Notes: generated by a model not told the origin, from the letters alone. Shown: positions 6,820 to 15,027, counted from the stretch's first letter. The stretch: DNA of 15,660 bases from CAKRHR01 sp964423195 (GCA_964423195.1 CAYRDY010000049.1:1-15660), one strand, 5' to 3'. A program made the numbers and translations.

Positions 6820-8956
6820 ATGCCCTCATCACAGGCTCAAACACCCGTTTTTTCTCTTTATTTTCCTCTTCCTGCGCTTTGGCCTCGGCGATCGCTTTCT
6901 CACAGAAATACTCCTGCGCGCAGAGTCTCACCTTGCCGCGCCTGTCCACGCGCTCATAAGTGTCATCCGGCATCAGTATGCGCGCCTTGACATTATCCTC
7001 AAGCTGAATGCGCAGCACCTCCATGACCTCGGCCTTGCACGCCTCGTCCTCCACCGGAAACACGATCTCCACGCGCTTGTCGAGATTGCGCGGCATCCAG
7101 TCTGCGCTGCCCATATAGACCTCCTCGATCCCGTTATTGTAGAAATAAAAAATACGACAGTGTTCGAGGAAGTTGCCCACGATCGAGCGCACGGTGATAT
7201 TTTCGCTGATCCCCGGAATGCCGACCTTCAGGCAGCAGATGCCACGGACGATCAGATCGATCTTCACGCCGGCCGCCGAGGCCTCGTAGAGTTTCTCGAT
7301 GATCTTCGCGTCGCAGAGCGAATTCATCTTGGCGATGATCCTGGCTGGACGGCCCTCCAGGGCGTTTTTCTTCTCCCTGTCGATCATCTCGTAGAAGCGC
7401 TCGCGGATCCAGAGCGGCGCCACGATCAATTTGTTCCAGCTCTCAGGTTCCGAGTAGCCGGAGAGCATATTGAAGACGGCCGTCGCGTCCTCGCCGATCG
7501 GCTTGGAGCAGGTCATCAGCCCCATATCGGTATAGAGCTTGGCGGTGGTATCATTGTAATTGCCCGTGCCCAAATGCACATAGCGGCGGATGCCATCCTC
7601 ATCGCGGCGCACCACCAGCGTGATCTTGCTGTGCGTCTTTAGGCCGACCAGGCCGTAAATGACATGGCAGCCGGCTTTCTCCAGCATCTTCGCCCAGAGA
7701 ATATTATTCTCCTCGTCAAAGCGCGCCTTGAGCTCCACCAGCACGGATACCTGTTTGCCGTTTGCCGCCGCCTCCGCTAAGGAGGCGATAATCGGCGAAT
7801 TGCTGCTGACACGGTAGAGCGTCTGCTTGATGGCGAGCACATTCGGATCCTTGGCGGCCTGCCGAACAAAATCCACGACCGGATCAAAGGTCTGGTACGG
7901 GTGATGCAGCACGATATCGTGGTTTCGAATCTGGGTGAAGATGTCCTCCTCCTGATTCATCCCCTTGACCGGCTGCGGCTTATATTTTTTGATTTTCAGG
8001 TGATCGAATCCGTCGATACCATACAACTTCATGAGAAAGGTCAAATCGAGCGGGCCGTTCACCTTATAAATATCGTCATCGCTGACCTCAAACGCCTTGC
8101 GCAGGAGCTTGAGCAGCCGTTTATCCACATTATCCTCGATCTCCAGNNNNNNNNNNCGGATCACCTCGCCCCACTGGCGCAGTCTCAGCTTGCTCTCAAT
8201 TTCCTTGAGCAAATCCTCCGCCTCATCCTCCTCGATGGTCAGATCAGCGTTTCGCATGATCCGGTAAGGGTGCGCGCAGATGACTTTGTAATTCAGAAAC
8301 AGTTTCTGAATATTCTTCTCGATGACCTGCTCCAGCAAAATGATCGTCGTCTCATCCTTTTTCTGTGAAGGGATCTCTGTAAACCGCGGCAGGACGCTTG
8401 GCACCTGGACCGTCGCGAAATCAAAATCCGTGCCCTTCTCCTCGTCCATGATCAGCGCGCCGATATTGAGCGTCTTATTTTTGATCAGAGGGAACGGCCG
8501 CGAGGAATCCACCGCCATCGGCGTCAGCACCGGATAGACGTCGCGCATAAAGTAGTCGTCGACAAATCTGGCCTGCTCCTCACTCAGATCCTCATAATTG
8601 GTGATGATGTGCAGCTTCTCTTTCCTGAGCGCCGGCAAAAAGGAGCGGTTGAAGGTATTGTACTGAGCCTCGCACAGTTCGTGCGTGCGGGCGCTGATGG
8701 CCGCAAGCTGTTCGATCGGCGTCATTCCGGAAATGTCGGGTTTCTTATATTTGGCGTGTACCATATCTTTCAGGGAAGCCACGCGGATCATAAAAAATTC
8801 GTCGAGATTGGAGGCTGTGATGCTCAAAAATTTTAAGCGCTCAAACAGCGGCAGCGACTTGTCCTTCGCCTCGCTCAAAATCCTGTAGTCAAATTCCAGC
8901 CAGCTCAGCTCGCGGTTGGTAAAATATTCCGGCTTATTTAATATCATTTCATCCAT
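6818..8956 (-). CDS. ppk1: Polyphosphate kinase 1
   Basis: Cytoplasmic or membrane-associated enzyme that reversibly transfers the terminal phosphate of ATP to inorganic polyphosphate. The length, about 710 residues, is typical. All landmarks are present. Near the N-terminus is YFTNRELSWLEFDYR, then N50 in the ASNLDEFF motif that contacts nucleotide. R382 (QTLYRVSS) and R412 (ELKARFDEENN) match the metal/phosphate arginines. H442 in LKTHSKITL is the phosphohistidine, equivalent to E. coli His435. H599 in EHCRIFYFYNNG matches the second essential His, and GSADWMPRNLDKRVE closes the second PLD-like domain. The C-terminus ends in an acidic-basic tail. AGGAG lies 10 bases before the ATG, and the gene follows the Ppx/GppA-like gene by 16 bases, so the two are co-transcribed. 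A run of ten Ns interrupts it (codons 267-270 as written), but the frame is continuous on both sides. A plain intact ppk1 apart from that assembly gap. Confidence 0.96.
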   Translation of the reverse strand: MDEMILNKPEYFTNRELSWLEFDYRILSEAKDKSLPLFERLKFLSITASNLDEFFMIRVASLKDMVHAKYKKPDISGMTPIEQLAAISARTHELCEAQYNTFNRSFLPALRKEKLHIITNYEDLSEEQARFVDDYFMRDVYPVLTPMAVDSSRPFPLIKNKTLNIGALIMDEEKGTDFDFATVQVPSVLPRFTEIPSQKKDETTIILLEQVIEKNIQKLFLNYKVICAHPYRIMRNADLTIEEDEAEDLLKEIESKLRLRQWGEVIXXXXLEIEDNVDKRLLKLLRKAFEVSDDDIYKVNGPLDLTFLMKLYGIDGFDHLKIKKYKPQPVKGMNQEEDIFTQIRNHDIVLHHPYQTFDPVVDFVRQAAKDPNVLAIKQTLYRVSSNSPIIASLAEAAANGKQVSVLVELKARFDEENNILWAKMLEKAGCHVIYGLVGLKTHSKITLVVRRDEDGIRRYVHLGTGNYNDTTAKLYTDMGLMTCSKPIGEDATAVFNMLSGYSEPESWNKLIVAPLWIRERFYEMIDREKKNALEGRPARIIAKMNSLCDAKIIEKLYEASAAGVKIDLIVRGICCLKVGIPGISENITVRSIVGNFLEHCRIFYFYNNGIEEVYMGSADWMPRNLDKRVEIVFPVEDEACKAEVMEVLRIQLEDNVKARILMPDDTYERVDRRGKVRLCAQEYFCEKAIAEAKAQEEENKEKKRVFEPVMRA
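8147..8156. other. Assembly gap (10 Ns) inside ppk1
   Basis: Ten undetermined bases sit between codons for V-I and L-E. On the minus strand the base triplet entering the gap is CGN, which is Arg whatever the missing base is. The first codons after it are CTG GAG (Leu-Glu). PPK1 proteins usually read V-I/V-R-L-E here, so the real missing sequence may be a single base, with the ten Ns a fixed-length placeholder. Confidence 0.95.
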
Positions 8957-8972
8957 GCGCGCTCATCTCCTC

Positions 8973-10511
8973 TCACACGCCGCGTTTCTGGCGGAGCACC
9001 GGGCGAATGCCGAAAATATTCTCAAGCATTCCGGCCTTCTCCTCGACCATCCCCTGCTCCAGCGTAATATCATAAATCGTATCCGCCACGATCTTCATCT
9101 CGTCGCCCGCGATCACCACCCGAATCTTTTCGATCTTCTGCCGGTGGCTCTTGTCCATGGCATTGGCGATGCCGAAAATCGCTGTCAGCTTCAGCATCTC
9201 GATATAACTCTCCCTGTCGATCTCATGCGACATATCCTCATATCTCGGCACAAAGGCACTGGAATTATAGAGCACGATACATGAAATAATCTCTTTTTCG
9301 GCGTCGGAGATGCCGACAATCTCCACCTCGCGGATGATGTGGCAGGAATTGTAAACGCTGTTGGCGCCGTTGATGAACCGACCGGTGTCGTGAAGAAGCG
9401 CCGCGATCTGCAGAAGCAGCCGACTGCGCCCGGACAGTCCGGTGATCTTTTTCGTCGCGTCAAAGAGCTGCTTGGAGAGACTCTCCACATTTCGGATATG
9501 CGCCTCGTCGCTCATATATTTTCTGGCGAGATACCGGACGCTGCGGATAATATCTTTCGTGAAATCATGCGCCAAAAGATAGCGCTCCACTTTCTGGCTG
9601 TAGTCAAGCGCCATGCCGTCGCACAGGTCGGAGGTCGTCTGCCAGAGCAGCTCGGCCGAGGTCTGAGCGATCAGCTCATCCAGCACGATGATGGTCGGCA
9701 CCAAGATAGACGCCAGTTCCGACGGGATCCCAAGCGCCTCTTCCACCTGATTCGGGTTTTTCGTGATTAAGAAGTCATAGGCTTTCTTAAACTGCTGCAT
9801 GGTCATATTTGCCTCGCCGGTCGCCACATTCACCGACTTCATGATGGTGGAAAAAATATTTCCGACGATCACCACATGTCTGAGGCGCATCTTTTTCAGG
9901 CGATCCATGCTATAGGAGTGGATGCCATTGTCCACATATTCGCGGATAACACTGACAAAATCATTGGTTTGCCCCTCCATGGAACTCAAAAACTCGCGGA
10001 CACGCAGGGCCCCCAGACGGATATTTTTGGAAAACTGCAGGATGCCGTCCTCATAGACCGATACCTGAATGCTGCCTGAGCCGATGTCAATCACCACCGC
10101 CCCCTCATTGATCAGCGTCTCGAAATTTTCCATCTTGAAGGCGATGGATTTGAGCACGAGAAAACGCTGCTGGGCATTGCTGATAATCTTGACTTTAAGC
10201 CCTGTGCGGATGCGGATCTGGTCAATGATGACATTGCTGTTGGCGGCCTCGCGCAGCGCACTGCCACCGTAGGCCACATAGTCATCCACCCTGTATTCTT
10301 CGAGCTTGAGCCTGAAATTTTTGAGCACTCGGCACAACTCATTGACCGACGTGCTGCTGATCATCCCATGTGAGTAGGTGTCACTTCCGAGATCGATCAT
10401 ATAGCGCACGTGGTCAAGCTCGCGGATCCCGATCTTCTTGCTGATCTCATAGACCTTCAATTCCAACTCACTGGAACCGGCCAAAATCGCCCCAAAGGTT
10501 TTCATGGCCAT
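8973..10511 (-). CDS. Ppx/GppA-type exopolyphosphatase-like protein with C-terminal HD domain; active site altered
   Basis: A 512-residue protein. Residues 1-300 are an ASKHA (actin-like) Ppx/GppA phosphatase fold, and about 310-505 are an HD-type helical domain containing LLLQIAALLHDTGRF (H374, D375). The family hydrolyses terminal phosphates of polyphosphate or pppGpp. The second phosphate loop is clear, VVIDIGSGS (D142). The first loop, normally A-I-D-x-G-S, reads A-I-L-A-G-S, so the Asp is replaced by Leu10. The segment that carries the catalytic Glu in this family (GEEEA, or S-N-S-E-Q-R-F in clostridial homologues as I recall them) reads S-N-A-Q-Q-R-F at 111-117, giving Gln114. It may be weakly active, inactive or regulatory. 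AGGAGGT lies 8 bases before the ATG. It sits 24 bases after the DUF815 gene and 16 bases before ppk1, whose product makes the expected substrate. Confidence 0.85.
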   Translation of the reverse strand: MAMKTFGAILAGSSELELKVYEISKKIGIRELDHVRYMIDLGSDTYSHGMISSTSVNELCRVLKNFRLKLEEYRVDDYVAYGGSALREAANSNVIIDQIRIRTGLKVKIISNAQQRFLVLKSIAFKMENFETLINEGAVVIDIGSGSIQVSVYEDGILQFSKNIRLGALRVREFLSSMEGQTNDFVSVIREYVDNGIHSYSMDRLKKMRLRHVVIVGNIFSTIMKSVNVATGEANMTMQQFKKAYDFLITKNPNQVEEALGIPSELASILVPTIIVLDELIAQTSAELLWQTTSDLCDGMALDYSQKVERYLLAHDFTKDIIRSVRYLARKYMSDEAHIRNVESLSKQLFDATKKITGLSGRSRLLLQIAALLHDTGRFINGANSVYNSCHIIREVEIVGISDAEKEIISCIVLYNSSAFVPRYEDMSHEIDRESYIEMLKLTAIFGIANAMDKSHRQKIEKIRVVIAGDEMKIVADTIYDITLEQGMVEEKAGMLENIFGIRPVLRQKRGV

Positions 10512-10535
10512 AAAATTCTACCTCCTTTAATCCTT

Positions 10536-11849
10536 TCACTGCCTGCCCGCCAGGTCATTGATAAACTGCTGGGCTGTCCGCCCGGAGAGGCCGCCGTGTC
10601 CCATCTCCCACTTCACTGCCTCCGCACACAGTGTCTCCTCCGGCATGTCGATGCCGTAGCGCCGCGCCAATACCTGCACGATATTGACGTATTCTTTCTG
10701 ATTCGGCTTGCCGAAATAAATGCTGACACCAAATCGCGCGGCCAGCGACAGCTTCTCCTGCATCGAATCCCCAGCGTGGACATCGTCGCCATTCTCGCTC
10801 CGCTCACTCCACGTCTCACGGATCAGATGCCTGCGATTGCTGGTCGCGTAGATCAGCACATTATCCGGCTTCGTCTCAAGGCCACCCTCAATCACGGCCT
10901 TTAAATATTTATATTCCGTCTCAAAATCCTCAAACGACAGATCGTCCATATAAAGGATAAACTTGTAATTTCTGTTTTTAATCTGGGCGATGACGTCCGA
11001 GATATCTTTAAACTGATGCTTGTAGATCTCGATCAGACGCAGCCCGTCCCTGTAAAATGTGTTGAGAATGGCCTTGACACTCGTGGATTTGCCGGTGCCG
11101 CTGTCGCCGTAGAGCAGAACATTGTTCGCGCGCCGCCCCTCTACAAAGGCCTTCGTATTCTCGACCAGCTTTCGCTTCTGCAGGTCATAGCCGACAAGGT
11201 CATCGAGCATCACTTTCTCTGTCCTTGTGATCGGCACGATGGTCGTCTGTCCATGCGGATGCTTTGCCAGCTTAAACGCCCGGTGCAGTCCGTATTTTCC
11301 GACGCCGAAATCCCTGTAAAAATCCGTCAGCGCCGCGTACATCGCCTCCGCGGATGGCGCGCCGGCCAGCCGAGCGTTCAGTGTGTCTATGCGATCCCGC
11401 AGCGCGTGGCTGTAGACGACGCCGTGCTTATCGACACTCCTGTAGGCACTGATCAGCCCCAGAAAATGAATGCCGAACATCTCCTCCACCGCCTTCCAGT
11501 CAAAGGCATAGGCCTCCCGGAATATCTCCAGGTCATGGAGCGCCAGGTCGTTCAGGCTCCCGCCGATCGCGCCGCGCTTCTCACAGGCCATGCTGAACAC
11601 ATTCTCGTTGGTCGTCAAAATGTAGGTCAGATAGCCGTGCCAGAGATTCCCCGAAAAGCCGTGGCTGCCGGCGATCGAGACGATCTCGTTGATACAGTGA
11701 TAGATATCGCTGACCACCTGCTCGCGGTCGCAGTCCGCCCTGTCATATGTATTGGCCGCATGGACCATTTTTTCAAAGACGTCGTCATTAAAATCCCTGT
11801 AAAGGATCAATTCGTTTTTTCTGATCTTCATATCAACTGATGCCCCCAT
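10536..11849 (-). CDS. DUF815-family AAA-type ATPase
   Basis: A 437-residue cytoplasmic ATPase. Residues 1-205 are a family-specific N-terminal region. The ATPase module begins with the DDLVGYDLQK element at 216-225, which is common to DUF815 proteins. The Walker A loop GDSGTGKST is at 248-256, followed by a Walker B FILYMDD at 297-303 and a sensor-like ATSNRRH at 335-341. An arginine in LAARFG (R372) is a candidate finger. The C-terminal helices end with GLSGRTAQQFINDLAG. The fold resembles that of DnaA/DnaC-type or clamp-loader ATPases, but the cellular role of DUF815 is not established. The ATG at 11849 has AGGA 7 bases upstream; a second in-frame ATG lies six codons later. It is 57 bases downstream of pheA and 24 bases upstream of the Ppx/GppA-like gene, so it belongs to the same transcription unit. 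A link with polyphosphate is suggested only by position. Confidence 0.88.
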   Translation of the reverse strand: MGASVDMKIRKNELILYRDFNDDVFEKMVHAANTYDRADCDREQVVSDIYHCINEIVSIAGSHGFSGNLWHGYLTYILTTNENVFSMACEKRGAIGGSLNDLALHDLEIFREAYAFDWKAVEEMFGIHFLGLISAYRSVDKHGVVYSHALRDRIDTLNARLAGAPSAEAMYAALTDFYRDFGVGKYGLHRAFKLAKHPHGQTTIVPITRTEKVMLDDLVGYDLQKRKLVENTKAFVEGRRANNVLLYGDSGTGKSTSVKAILNTFYRDGLRLIEIYKHQFKDISDVIAQIKNRNYKFILYMDDLSFEDFETEYKYLKAVIEGGLETKPDNVLIYATSNRRHLIRETWSERSENGDDVHAGDSMQEKLSLAARFGVSIYFGKPNQKEYVNIVQVLARRYGIDMPEETLCAEAVKWEMGHGGLSGRTAQQFINDLAGRQ

Positions 11850-11906
11850 CTCTGCATCCTATCCTGAATTTTTTCTGTCCCCGCATCATCGGCGGGTCTA
11901 TCAATC

Positions 11907-13046
11907 TTATGATTCGATGCCCTCATAATTGCCCAATATCTTGAAATTGATCGACTCGGCCCTGATACCGGTCATCGCGTTGATCACGGCCTTGTCCGCC
12001 AGATTGCCGTCAAAATCGATGAAGAATCGGTACTGGAACTTCTGTCCCCGAATCGGGCGCGACTCAATCTTGCTCATGTTCAGACCGTTAAAAATAAAAT
12101 GGGACAAAATGCTGTAAAGGGATCCGCTCTCATGCGGCACCTGAAAACAGATACTGATCTTGTTCGCCTGCGGTTTGAAGCGCCGCCTGTTGTGAATGAT
12201 GATAAAACGGGTGGTATTGTCGTTGATGTCATTGATCTCCTGCACCAGAACCTCAAGCCCATGCGCCTCGGCCGCCCGGACGCTGGCGATCGCCGCCTGA
12301 TGGCGGTCGCCGTCCTCAAGCACCTTCTTGGCCGCGATGGCGGTGTTCTCCATGCTCACCTCATTCCACGCCTTATCCCTCAAAAAGCGGCGGCACTGCA
12401 TCAGCCCCTGCGGGTGCGAATAGACGGTGGTGATGTCGTCGAGCGACGTCCCCGGTAGGCCGAGCAGCGCGTGTTCCACCTTGATATCGTGGACGCCGAC
12501 CACATAGATATCACGCGATGCCAGCAGATCATAGACATCCGTGATGATACCCGTCGAGGAATTTTCAATCGGAAGCACCCCGTACTGGGCGCGCCCGCCC
12601 GCCACCTCGTCCATGGCTTCCTTAAAAGTTGGGACATTGTAGCTGTCCACGTCCGTGCCAAAATAACCGTCCATCGCCTGCTGTCCGTAGGCGCCGCGCA
12701 CGCCGGCAAACACGACCCTGGTCTGCGGCGTCACCCTGTGCTCATCGATGCTGAAACCGAAATTTTCCTTATCCGTCTGAGCGATCAGCGCGTACTGGCG
12801 CATGCGGCTGATGGTCATGATCTGAGCGAACAGAGACTCGACGCCCTGGACATTAAAATCCGTGTGCGCGAGCGCCCTGACCTTCTCGATCTTTTCTCTC
12901 TCGCGCTCCTTGTCAAGTACCGGCTTGCCGATCGACAGTTTGTATTTCGCCACGTCCTCAGACACAAGCATCCGCGCCTCAAAAAGCCTGACGATCTCTT
13001 GGTCGATCTCGTCAATCTTGTCTCTCATCTCACGTAATGGATTCAT
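11907..13046 (-). CDS. pheA: Bifunctional chorismate mutase / prephenate dehydratase (P-protein)
   Basis: A 379-residue P-protein that turns chorismate into prephenate and then phenylpyruvate for phenylalanine synthesis. Residues 1-90 form an AroQ-type chorismate mutase domain. R25 (FEARM), D45-x-x-R48-E49 (LDKERE), S80 and Q84 line up with the E. coli active-site set. Residues about 110-285 are the prephenate dehydratase domain, starting VVFAGVRGAYGQQA and containing LPIENSSTG and the essential T-R-F motif at 279-281. Residues about 296-372 are an ACT domain, with ESGSLYSIL and the E-S-R-P motif (328-331) that binds phenylalanine, so feedback inhibition is expected. AGGAG lies 10 bases before the ATG. 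The gene overlaps the end of the deaminase gene by 17 bases, which points to translational coupling. All domains look intact. Confidence 0.96.
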   Translation of the reverse strand: MNPLREMRDKIDEIDQEIVRLFEARMLVSEDVAKYKLSIGKPVLDKEREREKIEKVRALAHTDFNVQGVESLFAQIMTISRMRQYALIAQTDKENFGFSIDEHRVTPQTRVVFAGVRGAYGQQAMDGYFGTDVDSYNVPTFKEAMDEVAGGRAQYGVLPIENSSTGIITDVYDLLASRDIYVVGVHDIKVEHALLGLPGTSLDDITTVYSHPQGLMQCRRFLRDKAWNEVSMENTAIAAKKVLEDGDRHQAAIASVRAAEAHGLEVLVQEINDINDNTTRFIIIHNRRRFKPQANKISICFQVPHESGSLYSILSHFIFNGLNMSKIESRPIRGQKFQYRFFIDFDGNLADKAVINAMTGIRAESINFKILGNYEGIES

Positions 13047-14031
13047 CTGGATAACACTCCTTTAACCGCCGCAGCAGCTGCCGCCTGTCATAGGTGGAGA
13101 GAAATGCGCCCTCCGCGGCATACTGATTCATCCGATACAATTCCTCGCCGGTAAAATTCAGATATTTTTTCAGCATCGCATATTCTTTTTTCAGATTTGT
13201 ATCACAGATCGTCATATCATCCGTGCCCACAGTCACGCGCAGTCCCATATCGAAATACTGCCTGATCGGATGATTCTCATACCCCGGCACCGAGTAGGAC
13301 TGAATATTGCTGGTCGGACACATCTCCAGAAGAATTTCTTTCTCCTTAAGCATCTCAAGCAGTTCGGGATCCTCCATCGCCCGCAAGCCGTGTCCGACGC
13401 GCTTCGCCCCGTACTCGACCGCCTGGCGAATACTCTCCGCCCCGACCATCACCCCCGCGTGTACCGTAAACGGAATATGCTCATCCCGCAGCAGCTTAAA
13501 CTGGCCCTCATACATTTTGTTTCCGTAGGTAAACTCATCTCCGAGGATGTCCACACCGGCCACGCCGCGTCCCAGATAATTGACCGCCTCCACGATGGTG
13601 GCAAAATTATCCTTCTCATCGGCTCCCCGCATCGTGCACAGGATCAGATTCGCCTTGATATTGCGGCTGTATTCCATGCCGTGGCGCAGCCCCTCGACGG
13701 CGGCCTCCACCACCTGAGCCTGCGACAGGCCGTGCTGCGTGTGAGACTGCGGCATCAGGCGGATCTCTGCATAGATGATCCCCTGACGGTCCAGATCCAT
13801 CACCAGCTCGCTGACCACGCGTCGGATCGGGCGCCGTGCCTGCAGCACGGCCAGCGTCAGGTCAAAACGTTTTAAATAGTCCTCCATATTTGTAGTCTCC
13901 GCCGCGACCACGAGATAATCCTTAATTTTGTTGATATCGTAGGTTGGCAGATAGGCATCCTGTTCCCGCGCAAGCTCGATCAGCGTCTGCGGGCGGATGG
14001 AACCGTCCAGATGTACATGAAGCTCTATCAT
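13030..14031 (-). CDS. add: Adenosine deaminase-family protein with Val in place of the catalytic Glu
   Basis: A TIM-barrel amidohydrolase of about 333 residues that would convert adenosine to inosine in purine salvage. Numbers are from the ATG at 14043. Metal ligands are present: H9 and H11 in ELHVHLDGS, H195 in TVHAG, and D275 in GTDDM. H218 in KRVGHGLRAMED is the conserved catalytic-site His. The GVDILGDE and EMCPTSNIQS motifs also fit the family. However, the HAGE motif, whose Glu protonates the purine ring (Glu217 in mouse), reads H-A-G-V here: V198, codon GTG. The motif normally N-T-D-D/N reads G-T-D-D. The enzyme may be inactive or altered, or the base may be an error. I prefer the ATG at 14031, with GGAG six bases upstream, over the ATG at 14043, whose ribosome site would be inside a GC-rich hairpin. 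It overlaps pheA by 17 bases at its end. Confidence 0.88.
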   Translation of the reverse strand: MIELHVHLDGSIRPQTLIELAREQDAYLPTYDINKIKDYLVVAAETTNMEDYLKRFDLTLAVLQARRPIRRVVSELVMDLDRQGIIYAEIRLMPQSHTQHGLSQAQVVEAAVEGLRHGMEYSRNIKANLILCTMRGADEKDNFATIVEAVNYLGRGVAGVDILGDEFTYGNKMYEGQFKLLRDEHIPFTVHAGVMVGAESIRQAVEYGAKRVGHGLRAMEDPELLEMLKEKEILLEMCPTSNIQSYSVPGYENHPIRQYFDMGLRVTVGTDDMTICDTNLKKEYAMLKKYLNFTGEELYRMNQYAAEGAFLSTYDRRQLLRRLKECYPDESIT

Positions 14032-14044
14032 ACAATTCTCCATT

Positions 14045-14066
14045 CCGCCGCCTGCCTTGCCGGCGG
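14045..14066 (-). promoter_or_regulatory. GC-rich hairpin just before the deaminase start
   Basis: In the minus-strand transcript CCGCCG, a ten-base loop and CGGCGG can pair. The 3' arm ends one base before the ATG at 14043 and contains that start's only G-rich ribosome-site candidate. There is no T-run, so it is not a terminator. It could lower translation from the first ATG, or leave the GGAG of the ATG at 14031 as the working site. Only the pairing is seen; a role is inference. Confidence 0.35.
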
Positions 14067-14082
14067 CACAAATAGTATTGAC

Positions 14083-14919
14083 TTACTTCGTCTCGGTCTT
14101 TTCTCTCAGTGTCAGATCATCCAACAGCTGGCGCACCGTCCTGTGGAGGTACGGGTGCAGATACCACGATGCGATCTCTGCCAGCGGCTCCAGCACAAAC
14201 CGGCGATTCTGCATATCCGGATGTGGTATCGTGAGCTGCTTTGTATTGATGATACAGTCATCGTAAAAAATGATGTCCAGATCCAGTGTGCGCGGACCCC
14301 AGCGCTCATGGCGCTCACGCCCGAATGTCGCCTCGATCTGATTCAGTGTGTCCAGAAGCTCACCTGGCTCCATGAAAGTCTCAATCTCCACACAACCGTT
14401 TGAAAAATCCGGCTGGTCCTCCACCCCGTAAGGCTTGGTGGTGACAAACTGTGAACAGGCGGTCACGGTGATATCGTCGGTATTTTCAAGTTCCGCCAGT
14501 GCCCGCGCGAGCGTCTCCTCCTTGTCACCCATGTTGCTGCCCATAGAGATGTAGGCGATATGTCTGCCGCGGACGATCTCCACGCCCGCCGCGTCTAAAT
14601 GCAGTCCCACCGGCGCCCACGGCTTTTCAAGCCTGAGCCTTATCTTGTCCACCACAGGGAAGCTGCGCAGAATCTCCTTGGCCAGATACTCCGCGGCGGC
14701 CTCGATCATGCGGAAAGTCCGCTTTGTCATCAGGTCACTGAGCATCTGACAGACACCGCCGTAATCGACGGAGTATTCCAGTGCGTCGCTGCTGCCCGCC
14801 CGATAAGTGTCCAGAAAAAGATCCGCGCTGATCACAAACATCTGCCCCAGCTTGTGTTCGGCCTCATAAACGCCGTGACGCGCGTAAACTTCCAGATTTC
14901 TGATCGTAATTCGATCCAT
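14083..14919 (-). CDS. Bifunctional dihydroneopterin aldolase / HPPK (FolB-FolK fusion)
   Basis: A 278-residue fusion of two consecutive folate-pathway enzymes. Residues 1-117 are dihydroneopterin aldolase (FolB), with MDRITIRNLEVYARHGVYEAE at the start, the mid motif SVDYGGVC, and the catalytic-type Lys in RLEKPWAPVG (K99). Residues 121-278 are 6-hydroxymethyl-7,8-dihydropterin pyrophosphokinase (FolK). This half has YISMGSNMGD, DFSNGCVEIET, the signature RERHERWGPRTLDLDIIFYDD (metal ligands D213 and D215) and IPHPDMQNRRFVLEPLAEI. Together they make the pterin pyrophosphate used by FolP, whose gene lies immediately upstream. The start at 14919 is chosen because the following sequence matches the FolB N-terminus and AGGAG lies 12 bases upstream. 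An in-frame ATG at 14967 would add 16 unrelated residues. About 108 bases separate it from folP and 51 from the deaminase start at 14031. FolB-FolK fusions are common in Clostridia. Confidence 0.95.
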   Translation of the reverse strand: MDRITIRNLEVYARHGVYEAEHKLGQMFVISADLFLDTYRAGSSDALEYSVDYGGVCQMLSDLMTKRTFRMIEAAAEYLAKEILRSFPVVDKIRLRLEKPWAPVGLHLDAAGVEIVRGRHIAYISMGSNMGDKEETLARALAELENTDDITVTACSQFVTTKPYGVEDQPDFSNGCVEIETFMEPGELLDTLNQIEATFGRERHERWGPRTLDLDIIFYDDCIINTKQLTIPHPDMQNRRFVLEPLAEIASWYLHPYLHRTVRQLLDDLTLREKTETK

Positions 14920-15027
14920 GGTTGAATCATTCTCCTTTTTTAAGTCTTCATTTGCGATATGTAACATCTGTATATTTAATGCGGCTGCCTTTTTTCGACT
15001 CAGCCTTTTTGAGCATCTACGCCGGTT

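Noticed and set aside
6749..7642. Plus-strand open frame of 297 codons opposite ppk1
   Set aside because: It is antisense to conserved PPK1 coding sequence, runs through the terminator and has a His/Asp/Leu-rich composition typical of shadow frames in GC-rich genes.
11880..11896. Hairpin CCCGC / GCGGG between pheA and the DUF815 gene
   Set aside because: Short stem followed by an A-rich, not T-rich, stretch in the direction of transcription; not a terminator and no riboswitch-like structure is seen.
14920..15027. Possible leader or small gene between folP and folB-folK
   Set aside because: Only A-rich sequence and a weak GGCTG/CAGCC pairing are seen; no open frame with a ribosome site and no terminator in the direction of transcription.
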